Notes: a model not told the origin generated them from the sequence alone. DNA of 64,000 bases from Ligula intestinalis (GCA_036362985.1 JAYGXS010000003.1:42849135-42913134); one strand, 5' to 3'. Positions 10,691 to 24,420 are shown, numbered from the stretch's first letter. Numbers and translations: made by a program.

Positions 10691-13600
10691 CACTCACACA
10701 CAGGTCACCGTCACTGCGCCACAGGGTTATGGAGCATACGGCGGACAAAATCGTGATCGACGGGCGAAATTCCGTGTCGGGATAATAGAATTGTATTGCA
10801 CCCACCACACTTTCTTTTTTCTCTACCACCTGAAGCAGGTTTTATAGCAGAAAAAGGAAGATCGTCTGAAGAGGACATATTTTGCTGGTGCGAAGTCAAC
10901 GCCTACCTAGACACGTCATCACATTTGCTGGCTTATCCGCCAACCAGGATTTCATATAACAAGAAAGGTAGGCAGCTCGGATCTCACTGGAAGAGATTGC
11001 TGCAGATGACATATTGGGAAGTAACCAACTTAGTCTGTCTTTCGGTTCAGCTGTCAGCCACTCTTAAGGAACACAGACTGGGCTAATGGTGACGTCTAAA
11101 TAAAATGGTTAGTTGGAAACCTTCCAAGCCGTGGTTTTTGGTGCATACTCACTTTGCTCATTAACGCGGACCAGTAAACCGTCCAAGCCGAACATTCAAC
11201 TCACTAAAAGAACTAAAAATAGTTCGCCTGCGCATGCCGAACATACGATCTGGCTCTTTGAACAAGAAACTAAGAAGGTAGTGGTCTAAGACGTTGGAGA
11301 CATCGTCATCGCCTTCGTCACGGGAGTGAAGTAGGAAGGATTTGTTGGGTTTGGCGACTTCAGCATTCAGCATTGTGTTTTTCGAAAGGACGGATCGTCG
11401 TCTACAGAATGTTCCCCAAGTCACAAGATAGTAAGACTAAATAGGTTGGAAAAGTTACTGTAAGAAAAGGAGCTGACAAAAGGCTTCATAGGAAAGAGCG
11501 GCTCGCAGTAGACAAAACAGTTGTTTTGTCCGTGTTCTGCGCCTCTGCGCAGGGTTGGAGGCAACCCTTGACCTGTCCTACAACCAGTCATGAAATGGGT
11601 CACGCTGATTGGGTGGCATTCACGGCAGATCGAACGAAAGTGTGCGAGACATATTAAGAGCACGTAGGACTGCAAGGCATCGCGGCTACCGGCACGATGA
11701 GTCACACGGGGAGCTGCATCGAAGAAGCTATGAGCGCGCGGGAGGCGGCGCAGAGCTTGAAAGCGAAAAGAACGTGTTAACACAGGGAATGATCTCCGGA
11801 CCGCCAAATGTTCATTTGTGGTAGCTGGCTCGTATAATACCGAAAATAAGACGCCGGCACTGTTATGTCGTTACTGTGGCCCACCCTTAACTAAAAGTGT
11901 CTGCCACAGCTGCTTCATATCTAAGTTCATAAGCAAAAGACCTAGGAAGGGCAATTTTTAAATTACCATCAGAGTACTTTATGCAGACTCGCCTGTGATC
12001 GATATTCTGTAGTAACATCAGTGCATTTTGCGATCACAATAATGCGAATCATACTACCGCGTCAACACCAACCAGCGTGCTCCGCAACCTTGGTTCAGTG
12101 GTGCAAGCGCATAGTATCTGAAGCGAAAAACTTAATCGGGAAAAGCCCAGCCTTTAGATTTTACAGTACATGATGGGTCTTAATATTATGCCAGCAAAAC
12201 AGATCGCTATGAGAACGGCCTGCTGTCGCATGACCATCGCAAAAGCTTCAGTCAAGAAGGATTTCTATTATGTGTTCGTATCCGGTATGGCATTCGACAG
12301 CGCTGCACTCTGTCACCCTCCCTATTGCACTACGCCCGTGAATGGATTCTCAGAGTTGCCCTTACCACATCCGATGGCATTGGATTTTAATTCGGACACC
12401 GACTGACTGACTTTGGCCATGATGACAATGTCGCAATGCTAGCACCAAGATTTGACGACCTGTATACCATGCTTAGGTCGCTGTACTGTCAGATAACAGC
12501 AGGCTGGCTACCAGTAAATAATAGTCATAACCTAGAACATGTAAGTCTCGATCTATGGGCAGATTTTCCTTGTGCAATTTAAAATTTTGTTTGCAGAAGT
12601 TGATAGGAGGCTGATGGCTTTTGGGGCTTTCTTGATGTGCGGCTTTTGACTTTCTCATTTTACTGCCAGCGAAGGCGTTTTCTAGGGTTTTTAACCATCG
12701 AAAGTCTTGGAATCAGATGACATCTAGTTTTATTTCGGTCGAGACACATTAGACGATAGTTGCAGGCCGACGTAAGAATACGAACTTTTCAGCGGAAGGG
12801 GTAGAACAGGACGCTTGCGCTAACGATATTCTCAGAAAGGAAATAAGATCACAGGAACAAGTATAGTGTTCCTGACACTCTGAAGAACTGGGATTAATGC
12901 ACATTTGAAATCGTTACATGGCGAAATTTGAGCAATAAAACAGATGACGAGCTGAGTTCGTTAAGCGTGGGGTGATCGCTTTTTTCTTCTTTTGCTGCTT
13001 TAACATTTTGAATGATATTTTATAGGGGATATGACGGTGTCTCTCATAACGTGTTTACAGAAAGTATTGGAAATTGGACAAACGAGCAAGGTCCCCGAAA
13101 TGCCAACAGCGCCGTTACCCTGCCCCAGTGAGCTCCTTTTACTCTTGACTTATTACCGTGTAACTCTCATCCGTGCGGATCTAAGCTTTCTTCTATACTT
13201 CGGTGCTCCGTGCGGCATGCAGTCGGGAGAAAAATACATTGAATATTGTGTCAACTCAGGCGCCACTTCTTTAATCGTTGCCTAAATCAAAATTAACTTG
13301 AAAATATGTTACCTTCAAACTTCCTTTGAATTATATTTTATCAAGGGACATGGTGACGCTACACAGCAGAAGAAGGGACTTAGTAATAATTCATGGTTGC
13401 CATCAAGGGCTACAGAAATGGGTCAATTCAAGATATACTTCCTGCGAGTTTCAGGGGAGTCGAATTTGTAATTTTCGTGCCAAAATTAATATGAAATCAT
13501 GTAAAAAATCGACAAAACTGAGACATACAGTTTTACACTGGTAAGCCTTTTTCAACACACCACATATCTTATCTACATATTGCACTGATGCTGCTGAATA

Positions 13601-14270
13601 CCCTCTTCAAATAACAAGGAATAACCACCCTCGCTCCTCATGCCACACAACAATTCTATACTTTGTACCAAAGCCTAGCAAGCATTAGAAATTCTAAAAG
13701 CTGATGGAGACATGACTATCCTGTCAACGTACAAATTTCATTTCTCTGTAGAACTTAGCAATTATCCTTACCAGTAAGAAGCTCTAAGCTAAGTCGATGA
13801 TAAACAATCGTTTAAACTTTGCTCTGTCAGTGGGAAGAAAGATCTATGTGTCCAAATACGCATGCATGTCAAAGTTTGGAGCAAATTACGGAGTCACAGT
13901 TAACGAATGGTTTTCAAATGGCAGCCACTTAACTGAAAGTACAGAAAGTAAACATACCAGTGAGACCTACCGTTTCCCTTCGTGGAACTTGTTTAAATAT
14001 TTGGCAAATGAATTATTTTAGCTGTCTTAACTTTTCCTGAGAAAAGCCTCCACCAATGGTTTTTCGAACGGATAAAACATTTGAACGTAGAGACTGATAA
14101 ATCTATGAGATAATTTTATATCGTTTCACCCTCTTCTTCTAGGCCATGGCAACTAGCGAATAAAGATTTAAGAAAACTTCTTGGTAAACGATATGACTAG
14201 ATAGACAAGCCCATGATGTCCGACTTTATACTCGAGGGTATAGGATATTACTTTAAATTTATTTTGACCT
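10691..14270. other. long stretch without recognisable genes
   Basis: Only short frames without recognisable domains are present, including two minus-strand frames at 11161-11424 and 11421-11807 (87 and 128 codons). A degraded PLE tail lies at 12838-12890 (GATCACAGGAACAAGTATAG on the plus strand, like 5390-5409). From about 12960 the sequence is AT-rich. Confidence 0.5.
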
Positions 14271-14340
14271 CCGGTGGAAAAACGCACGTCAATGCACACA
14301 GCTCTTCATCTTCACGAAGTTTCCACCGCAGATCGAGAAT

Positions 14341-14508
14341 CGTTATGTCGACCACGCTTTGGTCATCATCAATAAATCTGAAAATAAGAACTTTAAAGAA
14401 TTACTAAACTCCATTAATCCGAACATCGAATGCATGAGGAAGAAGATTACAAACAGCCACATTCTCTCACTCGATGTTCTAATATGTGAGCCTGTAACTG
14501 GGTAATTT
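14341..14508 (+). pseudogene. PLE reverse-transcriptase fragment
   Basis: Reading from 14341 gives RYVDHALVIINKSENKNFK, then ELLNSINPNIECMRKKITNS and HILSLDVLI, which parallels PLE-1 (RYVDDTFVVIKRND, LLNSIFPDIQFTMEEE, LPFLDVHV). The catalytic YVDD has become YVDH, so this is dead. It differs from both other RT copies in the window and suggests a further PLE family. Only about 55 codons remain. Confidence 0.65.
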
Positions 14509-14574
14509 AAATCAAGGTTTGTATACACATGCAATGCCAGACTCCGGCAAACCGCGGTCCCTGCGGCCTAGAAG

Positions 14575-15110
14575 GTGCTGCCACTTTCTCTTGGTTCTGA
14601 TTCCCTGTTGGTACATGCGTTCGCGCTTCCACTGGTTTCAGGCCCCACCTCAGGTGTCCGAGTACCTAGGCGGTCAATAGACGGTGGGAATGAGAGTGAA
14701 GTTGACCCTCGGCGCGCTTCTGTCCTCACTACAATAAATATGAATGCACATAAATCTATCACTTTGCCTTAAAAGTCGTGGCTTGGTGGGTTTGCCAACT
14801 GACGGGAAAAGTCGGGCCACATACGCTGCTGCTCTTCTAGTACGCGTGTGTTTGTGTGTGCGTATGTGAGGAGGTGGAGGACTGAGGGTCGGGCTGCAAT
14901 GGTTCCTTCTTTATGTGACCTGTATGGAGCTCCACCGCACACTGGAGCCTACCTAGCGAGTTGGCTGAGTCAAGTGTGCACGTTTTGAATGACTATCTCG
15001 CCAGCCACACATACCCTCCCTCATCTCCGGTCTTATTGACTTTGTCTTTGCACTTAATACGGAGGTGAAAGCGGTGAGCGAGTGGGCAGATTCCCTGTTT
15101 TCATTCGCGG
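14575..15110 (+). repeat. dispersed repeat family 1, copy 2
   Basis: Counterpart of 10110-10690 with the same block order (GTGAAGTTGAC near 14698, TTGCCAACTGACGGGAAAAG near 14792, CTCCGGTCTTATTGACT near 15025). It includes a GT-rich stretch at 14842-14868. Confidence 0.6.
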
Positions 15111-18100
15111 TAGTTCGCTGCGGTGCTTGAGCCTGCTGTAGCCCTCATGCATCTTGCCCAGCTTGCCTTAGTGTCTGCTTCGGCTTGCTTTAGCGTTTGC
15201 CAGTCACTTAAGTAGACGCTGTTATGGTATATTTGGCAGGTCTTAAACGGAATGAAAATTGTATACATGTTGTCCATGTTCGTCTCGGTATGTGGCTGTG
15301 AATGTAAAGAAGTGCTTAGGAGCATTTAAACATGATATGCACATTATAATTCTCATTTCACTTACGGAAAAATGGCATTATCATTTTTGTCCTTTTTGTC
15401 CAAGCAGTCATTGAAGTCCCCGCAATGTGAATCGCCGTATAATGAAGAAAGGTATGATTTTTAGATTCCGTTGACTGGGACAATGTTCAGTTGCATAAAG
15501 CAGTTCGTATGATTATAGAAAAAAGGCTTTTCATGGAAGTAGTACTTTAAACTAGTTTTCAGATCCTAGAAGGTAACGGAGCGCTGCCTTACTTGTCCGT
15601 AATCGTGAAAGGGCTGCTCGAAAAACAATTACATAAATATCCAGTAATGCAATACCCTTTGAATGTAGATAAGTACAGTGCTGTTTTCTTATCTCCCCAA
15701 GGATATTGGTAGCCTAATTAGAACAGACTTGGACCGATGAAAAGCAGAAACTTGCTTAAGTTTCCATAAATTTCAAAAAAAAATACTCAAGCGTAGCTGA
15801 TATTCCCAATATATATAAAAGTACAAAAGTGCAATGGCAGAGCGCAAAAAAAGAGTAACTTCAGACCCTGTGATCCACATGTTCTAAACCTGTTACAGTT
15901 AGACATGTTTGTAGTCTAACCAAAGGAAGTTGATCCAATCCACAAAAAGCAAGTTTGGCATATAGGCTAACTACACTGCACCTTCAAAAGTTGCATTACT
16001 TCGAAGATACAGACGTTTGGCAAAAGAAGACAGAGTATATTTTATGAATTACTGTTTATTTGCTAAGAGCTAGTTTATTTCATAAACGAAAGTTAATAAA
16101 AACTGGCTCCAAAGCAGGTCAATAATTTAAGTTTTCGCATAATTTATAGAATAGAAACGTTTATAAACGAAAAGGATACAATATGCCAATAAATTTGACG
16201 TTCTTTTTGCGCGTAAAACTGATATTTTGCTTTGTCAAATAGTTAACATGCAAAAGCTCAATCATAAAATCATTTAAAATATGGATACCTTCACCTCTTA
16301 CTGTTGAATCATACACTATCTTGACAGGCAGTTGAGTTCTTATACATTAATTTGTTTAAGTAGGCAGTTGAAGGTACCACGGAGATGAGAATTTTAAACG
16401 TGAGCAACTACTTTGTCGTTTTCAAAATTCCATGCCTACGCAGTACCGCCAGAAATAATTTCATAACAGTGAAGGAAACTCTCGCATCAAACAAAATAAT
16501 TAAGAATAAACCGGTTTTCAGACGCATGGATATGAAAGTACACCTTCAGTTTATACTTAATTTTGCAAAGGCTATTTTAAGTAGGCCTGGATCTTGCCAA
16601 TAAAATTATTAAACTTCAAACCATTCATCTGAACAATGGAACTTGCATTGATTAGCCCGCGCTTAGGTATAATGGGTGAACGATTGAGACGACCGTGTAG
16701 ATTATTAATTACAGATGACGATTATAACAGAGCGAGACTGCTCCAGATATCAGCGGATAACCTAATTGATTTAATTTGTGGGCATTCGAATTTCAATTTC
16801 CCGAGTTTTCTCAAATGTGATCAATAAATGGCTGAATAACCTGCTAGAACAGAGTAAAAAGCAGACGGTTTACCCACAACTGTCTCAACCAGCCTGACTT
16901 AAATCACGCAAAACAAAAAAAAGTACAAAATTGAACGAAACTTTCATTATTGACTCACACTGAACAAAAGAGAGAAAGTCACATAATTCTAATAACTTCT
17001 CCGGTTGCAGTTGTGTCTTCTGGGATAAGACATTAAGTTGCAATTTCTATTTAATCATATTTTAATCTCTGGGCCAAAGCAGCATAAAGGAATATGTTTG
17101 CTTGGTCCCGTTGCATTTAAGATCAATAAGAACGTTTTCAGTCTGCAGCTCTGTGGTTCACGCTGTTGGCCAACCATCCTTATTACGAAAGAAATGCGTA
17201 ATATTTTGAAAGCATCATTCTAAATTCTCCGCAACATAGTCCTCAATTCGCCGGTAGCGGTACCTTGCAGGGCCGCCTGGGGAGCGCGTTTCGCGCTCCT
17301 CGGCCTTACGGGCTACTGATTTTAGGGGAGAGGACGGCCGGGAGAAGTTCAGGGAACAAATTAGATAAAAATTATCTTGTAAAATAAAAAAAATTACGGG
17401 GTTTAGTTGGGGCGCGTACTCAAACCTCGGATGGAGACACCGGAGAGCGCTTTAATATCATCGTTAACCCCCCACCGGACCAACGGCGAGCACGCGTATA
17501 TCAGGGTGTTACCCAAACCTCAGACAAGATCACTAAGATACATTTTCTAGTAGTTCCACCAACCACAACTGGAATAAAGGCTAACAAATGTAAAGTTGCA
17601 AGATTGTGGAAATTCACCCTACTTACAATTTGCAAGTAGGCAATTATTCCCGTAGTTAATTTGAAAAACCATTTTGCTTAATATACTGCCTCAAGCGGTT
17701 ATTTTATGTGGCGCCCTTCCGAGGAGCCCAGTGCAGTTCAATGCCACCAACTTATCCCAACTGGGACAATGACCAGCGTGATGAAAACTGGAAGATTGTT
17801 GCTGCTTCGACCTACTTAAAAGTTGTAAATAGGCAGTTATAATACATGAGCACCTTTTGAAGTCCCCACGAGGAATCCTCATCCATTCGCCTTATGTGAC
17901 ACTGGAAATTCCAACTATATAGCACATGTCGATCACAGAGGATGCTTATTGGCTGAAGACCGCAACGGTCGACATCATGAACAGTCGTCAGTGAAAGAGT
18001 CGCACACGCTTCTTGCAATTTGCTTCCTTTCAAAACGATACTGACGTAGTGTACAGATAACTTCATTATTGCAGTTTGAAGTATGGGTGGTAAAACTACG

Positions 18101-19125
18101 TATATACTGAGAAAACATTCAAACCGATATAAATAGAAGATACCTTACTGGCAAACGCGGATCAGAAATATGGCGGCATAATTTCATCGTTTTAATAAAA
18201 CCAAGTCCCACTTTCTGCCGATAACTTTGTGCCTTGTTTAAACTAAATAAAAGGCATTTCTCTAGTTTTTCAATGCATAGCGTTTGTTATGAAAGTATTC
18301 CTACTTCAGACGAAACAGCTACCATAGCAGTGCTTCGAATGAATTTTTTGCAGTTTAATGTCTCTTTAAGGGTGATATTACGAGATATTTATTCATATTT
18401 TTTGAAGTTTTATTAATGAAGAGTTTCTATTATCCTATTTATAGTCCCCTATCTTCACGCTAACCAAGGAGTCCGGTTTTATCAAAATTTTCCAGTGCTT
18501 TGAGAATTAATTTTTTTCCTCGGCAGTACACGGATATTCTTCCTTTCTGATCTACAGTAATACGTCAAACATTCAGGATTTTGCATCCTTGAACCTGCGC
18601 AAATCAGAAAAAGTGGCAACTGTTTGGTATTACTCACTGACAATTTTTATTTCTTAACCGTTTATTTTAAACGTAGTTTAGTTTCCGCTCCCTACACAAT
18701 TTTGCTTTTATATTTCATGAGTTAGTATAACATTTAAGTTAACAAAGCAAGCAACGGTTGGTAGAGTAAATGCAGAACAGTCTTGTCTATCATATTCCTC
18801 GCATCAGCGTTCTTACAATATGGTTTATAAATTTTTCTATCGTACTTAGATCTGAGCTGCGAAATAATTTTTTCTCACAATAATGCAAAACTGATCAACG
18901 AACCTGGCAGCAAACAGAATGCCTGCCGAGCTACTTTACATTGTCAGGAAGGCAAACTAGATCAAAAATATTTGCGACCCACATTTTTGACGAATGCGTC
19001 AATAGATCAAATAAAGGATACGTAAAATATACCGCGCGTGAAACATACAGGTATTTAAGTATTTTAAAATTACACATATATCTGTGGAGGAATGACAAGC
19101 GCTAATATATATGCATGCTGAGAAG
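15111..19125. other. AT-rich spacer with one GC-rich island
   Basis: No gene is recognised. Most of the stretch is AT-rich with short frames. About 17235-17530 is distinctly GC-richer and contains a perfect short hairpin, listed separately. Confidence 0.55.
17281..17299. other. perfect GC hairpin
   Basis: GGAGCGCG, loop TTT, CGCGCTCC: an eight-base-pair stem, seven of them G-C. It sits in a GC-rich island inside AT-rich DNA and has the same size as the hairpin at 21365-21383. Confidence 0.8.
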
Positions 19126-19132
19126 AAGAAGA

Positions 19133-20075
19133 TGGCTCGATCGCTGGGACAATATACTGATTCGCCTGACGTTTCGAAATCCGTCACGGATTCATCATCA
19201 AAGACATACTCACAGAACAGAAGCAGAAACAGTTCGTGTGTGCACAGGGTTTTGCAGTAAAATTTAAACGTTGTACAGAAAAAATCGATAAATGTCTTGA
19301 GTGTGTGCTGAGTTGTTGCGTCAGCAGTGACCATCTGGCGTAGAGTGACGCGGTGGCCTGCCTGTTCCCCAAGCAGTGACTTGCTTTGGCCAAATTGAGT
19401 CTCAGCACCGAATATGGATTGGGCAAATCGTTGCGCTTGTTTATGGATTGGGGCCCGTGGACCATGATCCAAGTAATTCTCGGCTCACCAGATTGTCACC
19501 TCTTGTGAGAATTTTGGCCTCGTAAAATTTGAATGTGTGGCCGGGTCTCGTCGAAAGAGCCGCAACTTCAGAATTGGCATCCTTTGGCCGCACTGCTGCC
19601 GCGTCTTCGGCAATTCGCGTCTTGAGAAGTCTACCAGTTTCTCCGACATAGTTGCTTTGCCTGCAACTGCACCAGATCCTGTAGACGCCTCCAGATGTTT
19701 CTTGCCGTGGCAAAGGGCCTTTCGGTTTCATTATCTGACGCCTTATGGTTGCTTCTGGCCTGTGTGCGACTCGAACTCCAAGTGGTGCGAGAAGGCGGCC
19801 GACAGCCTTCGAGACGTATATCATGTACGACAAATTTTAGGGTCCGTGCGACTTTGTTGGCCAGCTCGTTTGCGCAAGCACCGGTTGACGAAGTTGCGTG
19901 GGTAGCCATTTTCTTTGAACACCCATCGAAGGTATTGTACCTCGGAAACTTTATCTTCTGGTTCACTGCAGTGCGTCTCAACACGCCGATAGAGCATCCT
20001 CACGCAACTGCGTTTGTGGTTGATTGGGTAGTTACTGTTGTACTTCAGTACTTGCATCGTGTTTGTCGCTTTCCT
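19133..20075 (-). mobile_element. Penelope-like element copy 3 (family II), 3' part
   Basis: The minus strand reads the PLE thumb (SNYPINHKRSCVR near 20030), the connector (VGRLLAPLGVRVAHRPEATI near 19800), the GIY-YIG core (VYRIWCSCRQSNYVGETGR near 19680), ILTRGDNLVSRELLGSW and then INK...FGAETQFGQSKSLLGEQ. It ends with a hammerhead-like motif and tail. A frameshift separates the thumb from the connector. The GIY-YIG sequence differs clearly from PLE-1, so this is a second family. The RT palm is absent. Confidence 0.82.
19168..19200 (-). ncRNA. hammerhead-ribozyme-like motif of PLE copy 3
   Basis: Minus strand: TGATGA, one extra T, hairpin GAATCCG / CGGATTTC with one bulge, then GAAACGTC. 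The C before TGATGA is replaced by T, which should impair a hammerhead core. Confidence 0.45.
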
Positions 20076-20214
20076 GAATACTTAAGTCTTAAGGCCACCA
20101 CAATCTTTGCGACAGATGGGGACAGCAAGTGAAGCCAGCATACTACCTACGAGAAAGGAAGACGCAGAACATAGATACACATTCGTACAATCATAGGGTA
20201 TCCAAGGAGCCGCA

Positions 20215-20480
20215 GCCACTCTTTTTGTGAAGTGATGCAATCCGCAGGGTTGTGTCTTATGCGGAATGTGAGCGCTTGACTTACCCTTATTTAGACGCAA
20301 TATCTTTTGGTTGACAATTTTCCACGCGAATCAGGCATCAAACAATCAAGTATATCATCCAGTACTACAAGTTTAAAGATTTTAACCATGGATATATACC
20401 ACTTTTTTCACAAGGAAATGTGTTTACGCCGATGCTAGTTGTACCTTTGGAAGCAGCAAATTTTTCATGTGACATAAAAT
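20215..20480 (+). repeat. dispersed repeat family 2, copy 1
   Basis: Matches 23000-23305 in the same orientation through blocks such as CAATATCTTT, GACA(A/G)TTTTCCACGC and ATGCTAGTTGT followed by GAAGCAGCAA. It has no coding signal. Confidence 0.55.
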
Positions 20481-22995
20481 AACCTCTATTGGATTCTATG
20501 TTTAGATGGATAAGGCTGTAAGTCTTGAAGATCTGACGGAGGTCGGTATGCGAGTATTTGCCACATAAGATAAAATATTTAGACTCTCCAGATTATCTAA
20601 GGTAAGAAGTCAGCTTCAAAGCAGCACGAATATTTTGCTTCCAATACTATCGAATTGGCTATCCAAAAATCATTTAAAATATATTCATTGAAAGAGGAGC
20701 ATTTTGTAGAAAAATAATCATATCTTTGTCGAATAAGTTAGTTACAAGCCTATATTATTGTGCTATTTTTCGTGTCCAGTCCACATGCCTTCAGCTCATG
20801 ATTAGACTTCTCAAAGATAAAAAAGTCACTAGTTGTATAATTGTGAGCGGAGCATTGTATATCGTGTTTTCGAGTCTGCACCCGGATGCGTCTAAAGGGT
20901 TCTGAATGCCTCGTTTGCGGAATACTGTCAAAGGAAGATTCGTCGTTTGTAATTTTCTCGTACCAACTCACCCACGTAATAGGATTTCATCATGGTACCT
21001 ATGTGGTTGCCAAAATGCGATATAGTATTTTTGTTGCCATGCTCATTAGCAGCAAATATTAACAGTTTCTGTTGAATTTAAGAAAAAATAATAATTAGCG
21101 CAGCGAAGTGAATAACTTTAATGCATGGGAATCGTAAGGGAGTATTTGAAACATTGTGCGGATGAACGTGTAGCCAATAAAAATGCAGGAAGACCGACCA
21201 ACAGACTAGCAGGTGTTTCCAGCGTTTTTACGGATTGCATTCATTATTATAATATTTGAGATTTTTTTGAAATGTTAAAGATGAAGGAAATAGTGGTAAG
21301 AAGGTCGTCTACTTTAGATTATCTGCAGTCCAACTTACCGTCCTGGAGTTAGTTTAGTTTAGTCCGCGGCGCAAAGCGCCGCGTACACCTTTTATTTACG
21401 TACGAAATAACTTCAGAAACCCTCGAATGTGATCTCTTCCAGATTTTGGAACATCTTCTTGACAAATAAAAACATTAAAACGTCCGCCAATATATTGGAT
21501 GGTCATGCCGCACGTCCGTTGGTTTAAATCATCCGCCAGATCTGTCTACGTAGGGTCTCTCGTGGGAATCACCTCTTGTCAATGCACATCAAATGTCTTT
21601 TTATAAATGTAAATGTAACCATGAAATCGCGAATTCTTTGGAGATATTTCGTCAAAAGTTTCTGTAAGTCATTCATTTTATCTGAAAAGAAACACAAATT
21701 TCGATAAAACATTTCACCGATTGTACATTTAAAATCGTTAGCGCGTCTGAGGATTTCGGTTATGTCGTAACACTGTGAAAAATGGCAGATACGAAGTAGT
21801 TTGGTATCAAGAAAAATTTCGAGAATCTTTAATCCTGAATAAAGGAAGCGTATCTGTGCTCTGCAACACTATCAACCGAGTAAAATTAATGTTTTCAGTA
21901 CATTTATATTTAAATCTAGATGTATAGCGCTTGCCCTAAGTCTTTGTTAGCAAAAATGTCAGAAAGGACGTGGCTCTGGAAATTAGTACGCTTTCAAGCG
22001 GAATAGGTTTGCAAAGAGCTATATAAAAAGTAATTTTCTTCTTCGAAAGCACGAAAAAAATCAAGACATTCGACTGGGATGGTTGTGTGAAAAGGCATTT
22101 TAAGTCCGTTCTCCAGTTAAATAAGAAAATAAAGGCGACGTGAGAAGAAATTGAACTTGGATTTACTGAGGTTACAGTTTTCGTAAATAAAAGTCTGTGT
22201 TTTAGTGTGCGGTTTCACAAAGCTTTGCTTATTTAAAAATGTACTGACACTTAGGTACTACCATTTTATCACAATGCCATCGGCACTGGTCATTGCCTCA
22301 ATCTGCATGTTCCCTACAATCGTCAATAGAGTATGAGTAAGCATGATACAATTCACATTGTAGGATAGAGCTCATACTTGTAAACAAAACTTTAAAAACT
22401 GCTTTTAAGTGAATACCCTTCAAGAAATTTTCTACGGATTTCGATAGACTTAACATAGTTAGCACTTTCTGGTGAAGCTCAAATCCTAAGTAGGATAAAC
22501 GAAGGTCCAAACTATGCTGAAATAAGATGCAAAGTACTGTCCGAACTCATGCAAAATTTCGAAATTGGTGATAGATAAATAATCACTCACAAACCATCGT
22601 TAAGGAGTGTACAAAAATGCTGAAATGTTAATGCAAAACCTTATGCAGGTTTGAAACTTAAAATAAATATAGGAAGGACTAACTGTTTATTTGAATAACC
22701 AACTACTTTAACGAAACCTCAATTTCTGCAAATGCGGAAAATCGCTATGAATTACAACAATAAATCGTCATCAAATGAAGTGGTAACTGCTTTTTTTATT
22801 GATCCCGAAAGAGCATTTCTTCTGCCAAATTTCTTTACGCATATTTTACTTTATGGATTACAGTTAGATTCAGATCGCCCTCTAAAATCCGGAAATTTTT
22901 TTACGATTTTCAGTGTTTCAAACTAAATTCTACACGTGTAGCTTCTCGTCGATTTTTATATAAAAACCTAAAATGAGGTGTGCATGTCCGTGCTT
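20481..22995. other. AT-rich spacer, no gene recognised
   Basis: Only short frames without recognisable domains. One perfect GC hairpin at 21365-21383 is listed separately. Confidence 0.55.
21365..21383. other. perfect GC hairpin
   Basis: CGCGGCGC, loop AAA, GCGCCGCG: eight pure G-C pairs in AT-rich DNA. On the minus strand it is followed at once by GACTAAACTAAACTAA, loosely like a Helitron 3' end (hairpin then CTRR), but no matching 5' end was found. Confidence 0.75.
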
Positions 22996-22999
22996 CTAT

Positions 23000-23305
23000 A
23001 GCTTTTGCAATCTGCACGGATTGAGATTTTGTCAACTGCGAGCTCTTGACACATCCCAATTTAAATACAATATCTTTCAGCTGACAGTTTCCACGCAAAT
23101 ATTGCATTCAAGCACTCGGGAAATTAAAGACGGTAAGTCAATTTACTAACATATTTTCCCGCAATATCTGTATGCATATTTGCGGATTTCAAACACGGAA
23201 GTCTAGCAAAGATTCCGTGAGGTAATATGTTTAAGCACATGCTAGTTGTTTCTTGAGAAGCAGCAATGTGTTCAGGTGGCGTGTAAAAAACAACAATGTT
23301 CTGGG
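23000..23305 (+). repeat. dispersed repeat family 2, copy 2
   Basis: Counterpart of 20215-20480, ending in GAGAAGCAGCAATGTGTTCA. Confidence 0.55.
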
Positions 23306-23359
23306 TTTTGTGTTTGATGGGAAAGCTGATTCTCGATAAGCGGAGGAGGTTTGTTGCGG

Positions 23360-24420
23360 AGTGCCATAATTCCCCCTCTGCGTTCTTCATGGCTTGCTGC
23401 TCCATAGTCGTGTCGTCACAAACAACTGTTTCAATGCTTTCTCTCACTGGCGCCTCCATCCCCCGAGGCTTGACCTTGCAGCTGCATCTGGCTAACCAAA
23501 AACAGCTGTGTCAGCCTCCCCCGTCCTTCGGCGCTCCTGCAGTCCGAACAGTTGACCTCAGCGCACCTTTTTTAACCCACTACCTCTCGGTGATCTCATA
23601 TGAGATCACTTAAAAATTAAGAGCTTTCGTAATTAACTGTCTGTATATACGCATATTTTACCTTCATGCTATATCTATTAGGTATATTTCTCTAATATCC
23701 ACATGATATTTTTAAAAAATTCGCTTTAAGTTTATTTATATACAAGTTTAAAAAACCATAGGTATCTAAGTTTCATAAAAAAAAATCAAAGTGGTTAAAA
23801 TTATGGGAGGTAATGGGTTAAGTGCCACTCGAACACGAGAAGCCGCGGCCACGCAGCAGGGGGGCCTTCGCAGGCAACACTCTCTCTGGTAATTGCAACG
23901 CACCACTCACAGACCACTTGAACTTGCTTCAAAATCTTACTAAAACAAATGCATCACCCCACACAACAGGCAGTCAACACTTTCAGGCCTGGCTGGACGC
24001 AGTCAGGATCAGCCCTGGCTTCGCCAGTGGCCACTGCCACATGAGACGGGAACCACAGCAGACGCGTCTTCGACCGCGTTCCCACCCGTCCTCACGGCGG
24101 CCAAGGTCTGCTACACCAAACCTCGTTACGGTGGATCTATCTCACCTCCTCCATGTTTTTGATAACGGAGTAGCCCCTTCCGACCAAGTTGCTCCGACTC
24201 CTCCTCCTCCTCACCGCCGGAATTGAAGCCCACCCGGCGGGGCTCCAGATCTAACAAGGGCTACTAGACAGCCAGCCACATGAGACTGCAACTAGGAGTT
24301 CTGTATACAATAAACCACTCCTTCTGATGACTCTTGCCTTTTACCTTCTACCTGGGGACGTCGACCTGATGATTGTCGTGATCTAGTCACAACCACGGCT
24401 TAGACCCCTACAGGTTTGAC
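23360..24420 (+). repeat. dispersed repeat family 3, copy 1, interrupted
   Basis: Two parts (about 23360-23580 and 23815-24420) match 25350-25985 in order. Shared blocks include GTGTCGTCAC, CCCCGAGGC, TTGACCT, CAGCAGGGGGGCCTTCGCAGG and CAGTGGCCACTGCCAC. The interrupting 230 bp are AT-rich and absent from the other copy. Near the end, TTCTGTATACAATAAACC resembles a polyadenylation region, so a solo LTR is possible. No internal gag or pol is seen. Confidence 0.55.

Noticed and set aside
11161..11807. Two minus-strand ORFs of 87 and 128 codons as host genes
   Set aside because: No recognisable domain, no supporting splice structure, and the second overlaps plus-strand frames of similar length.
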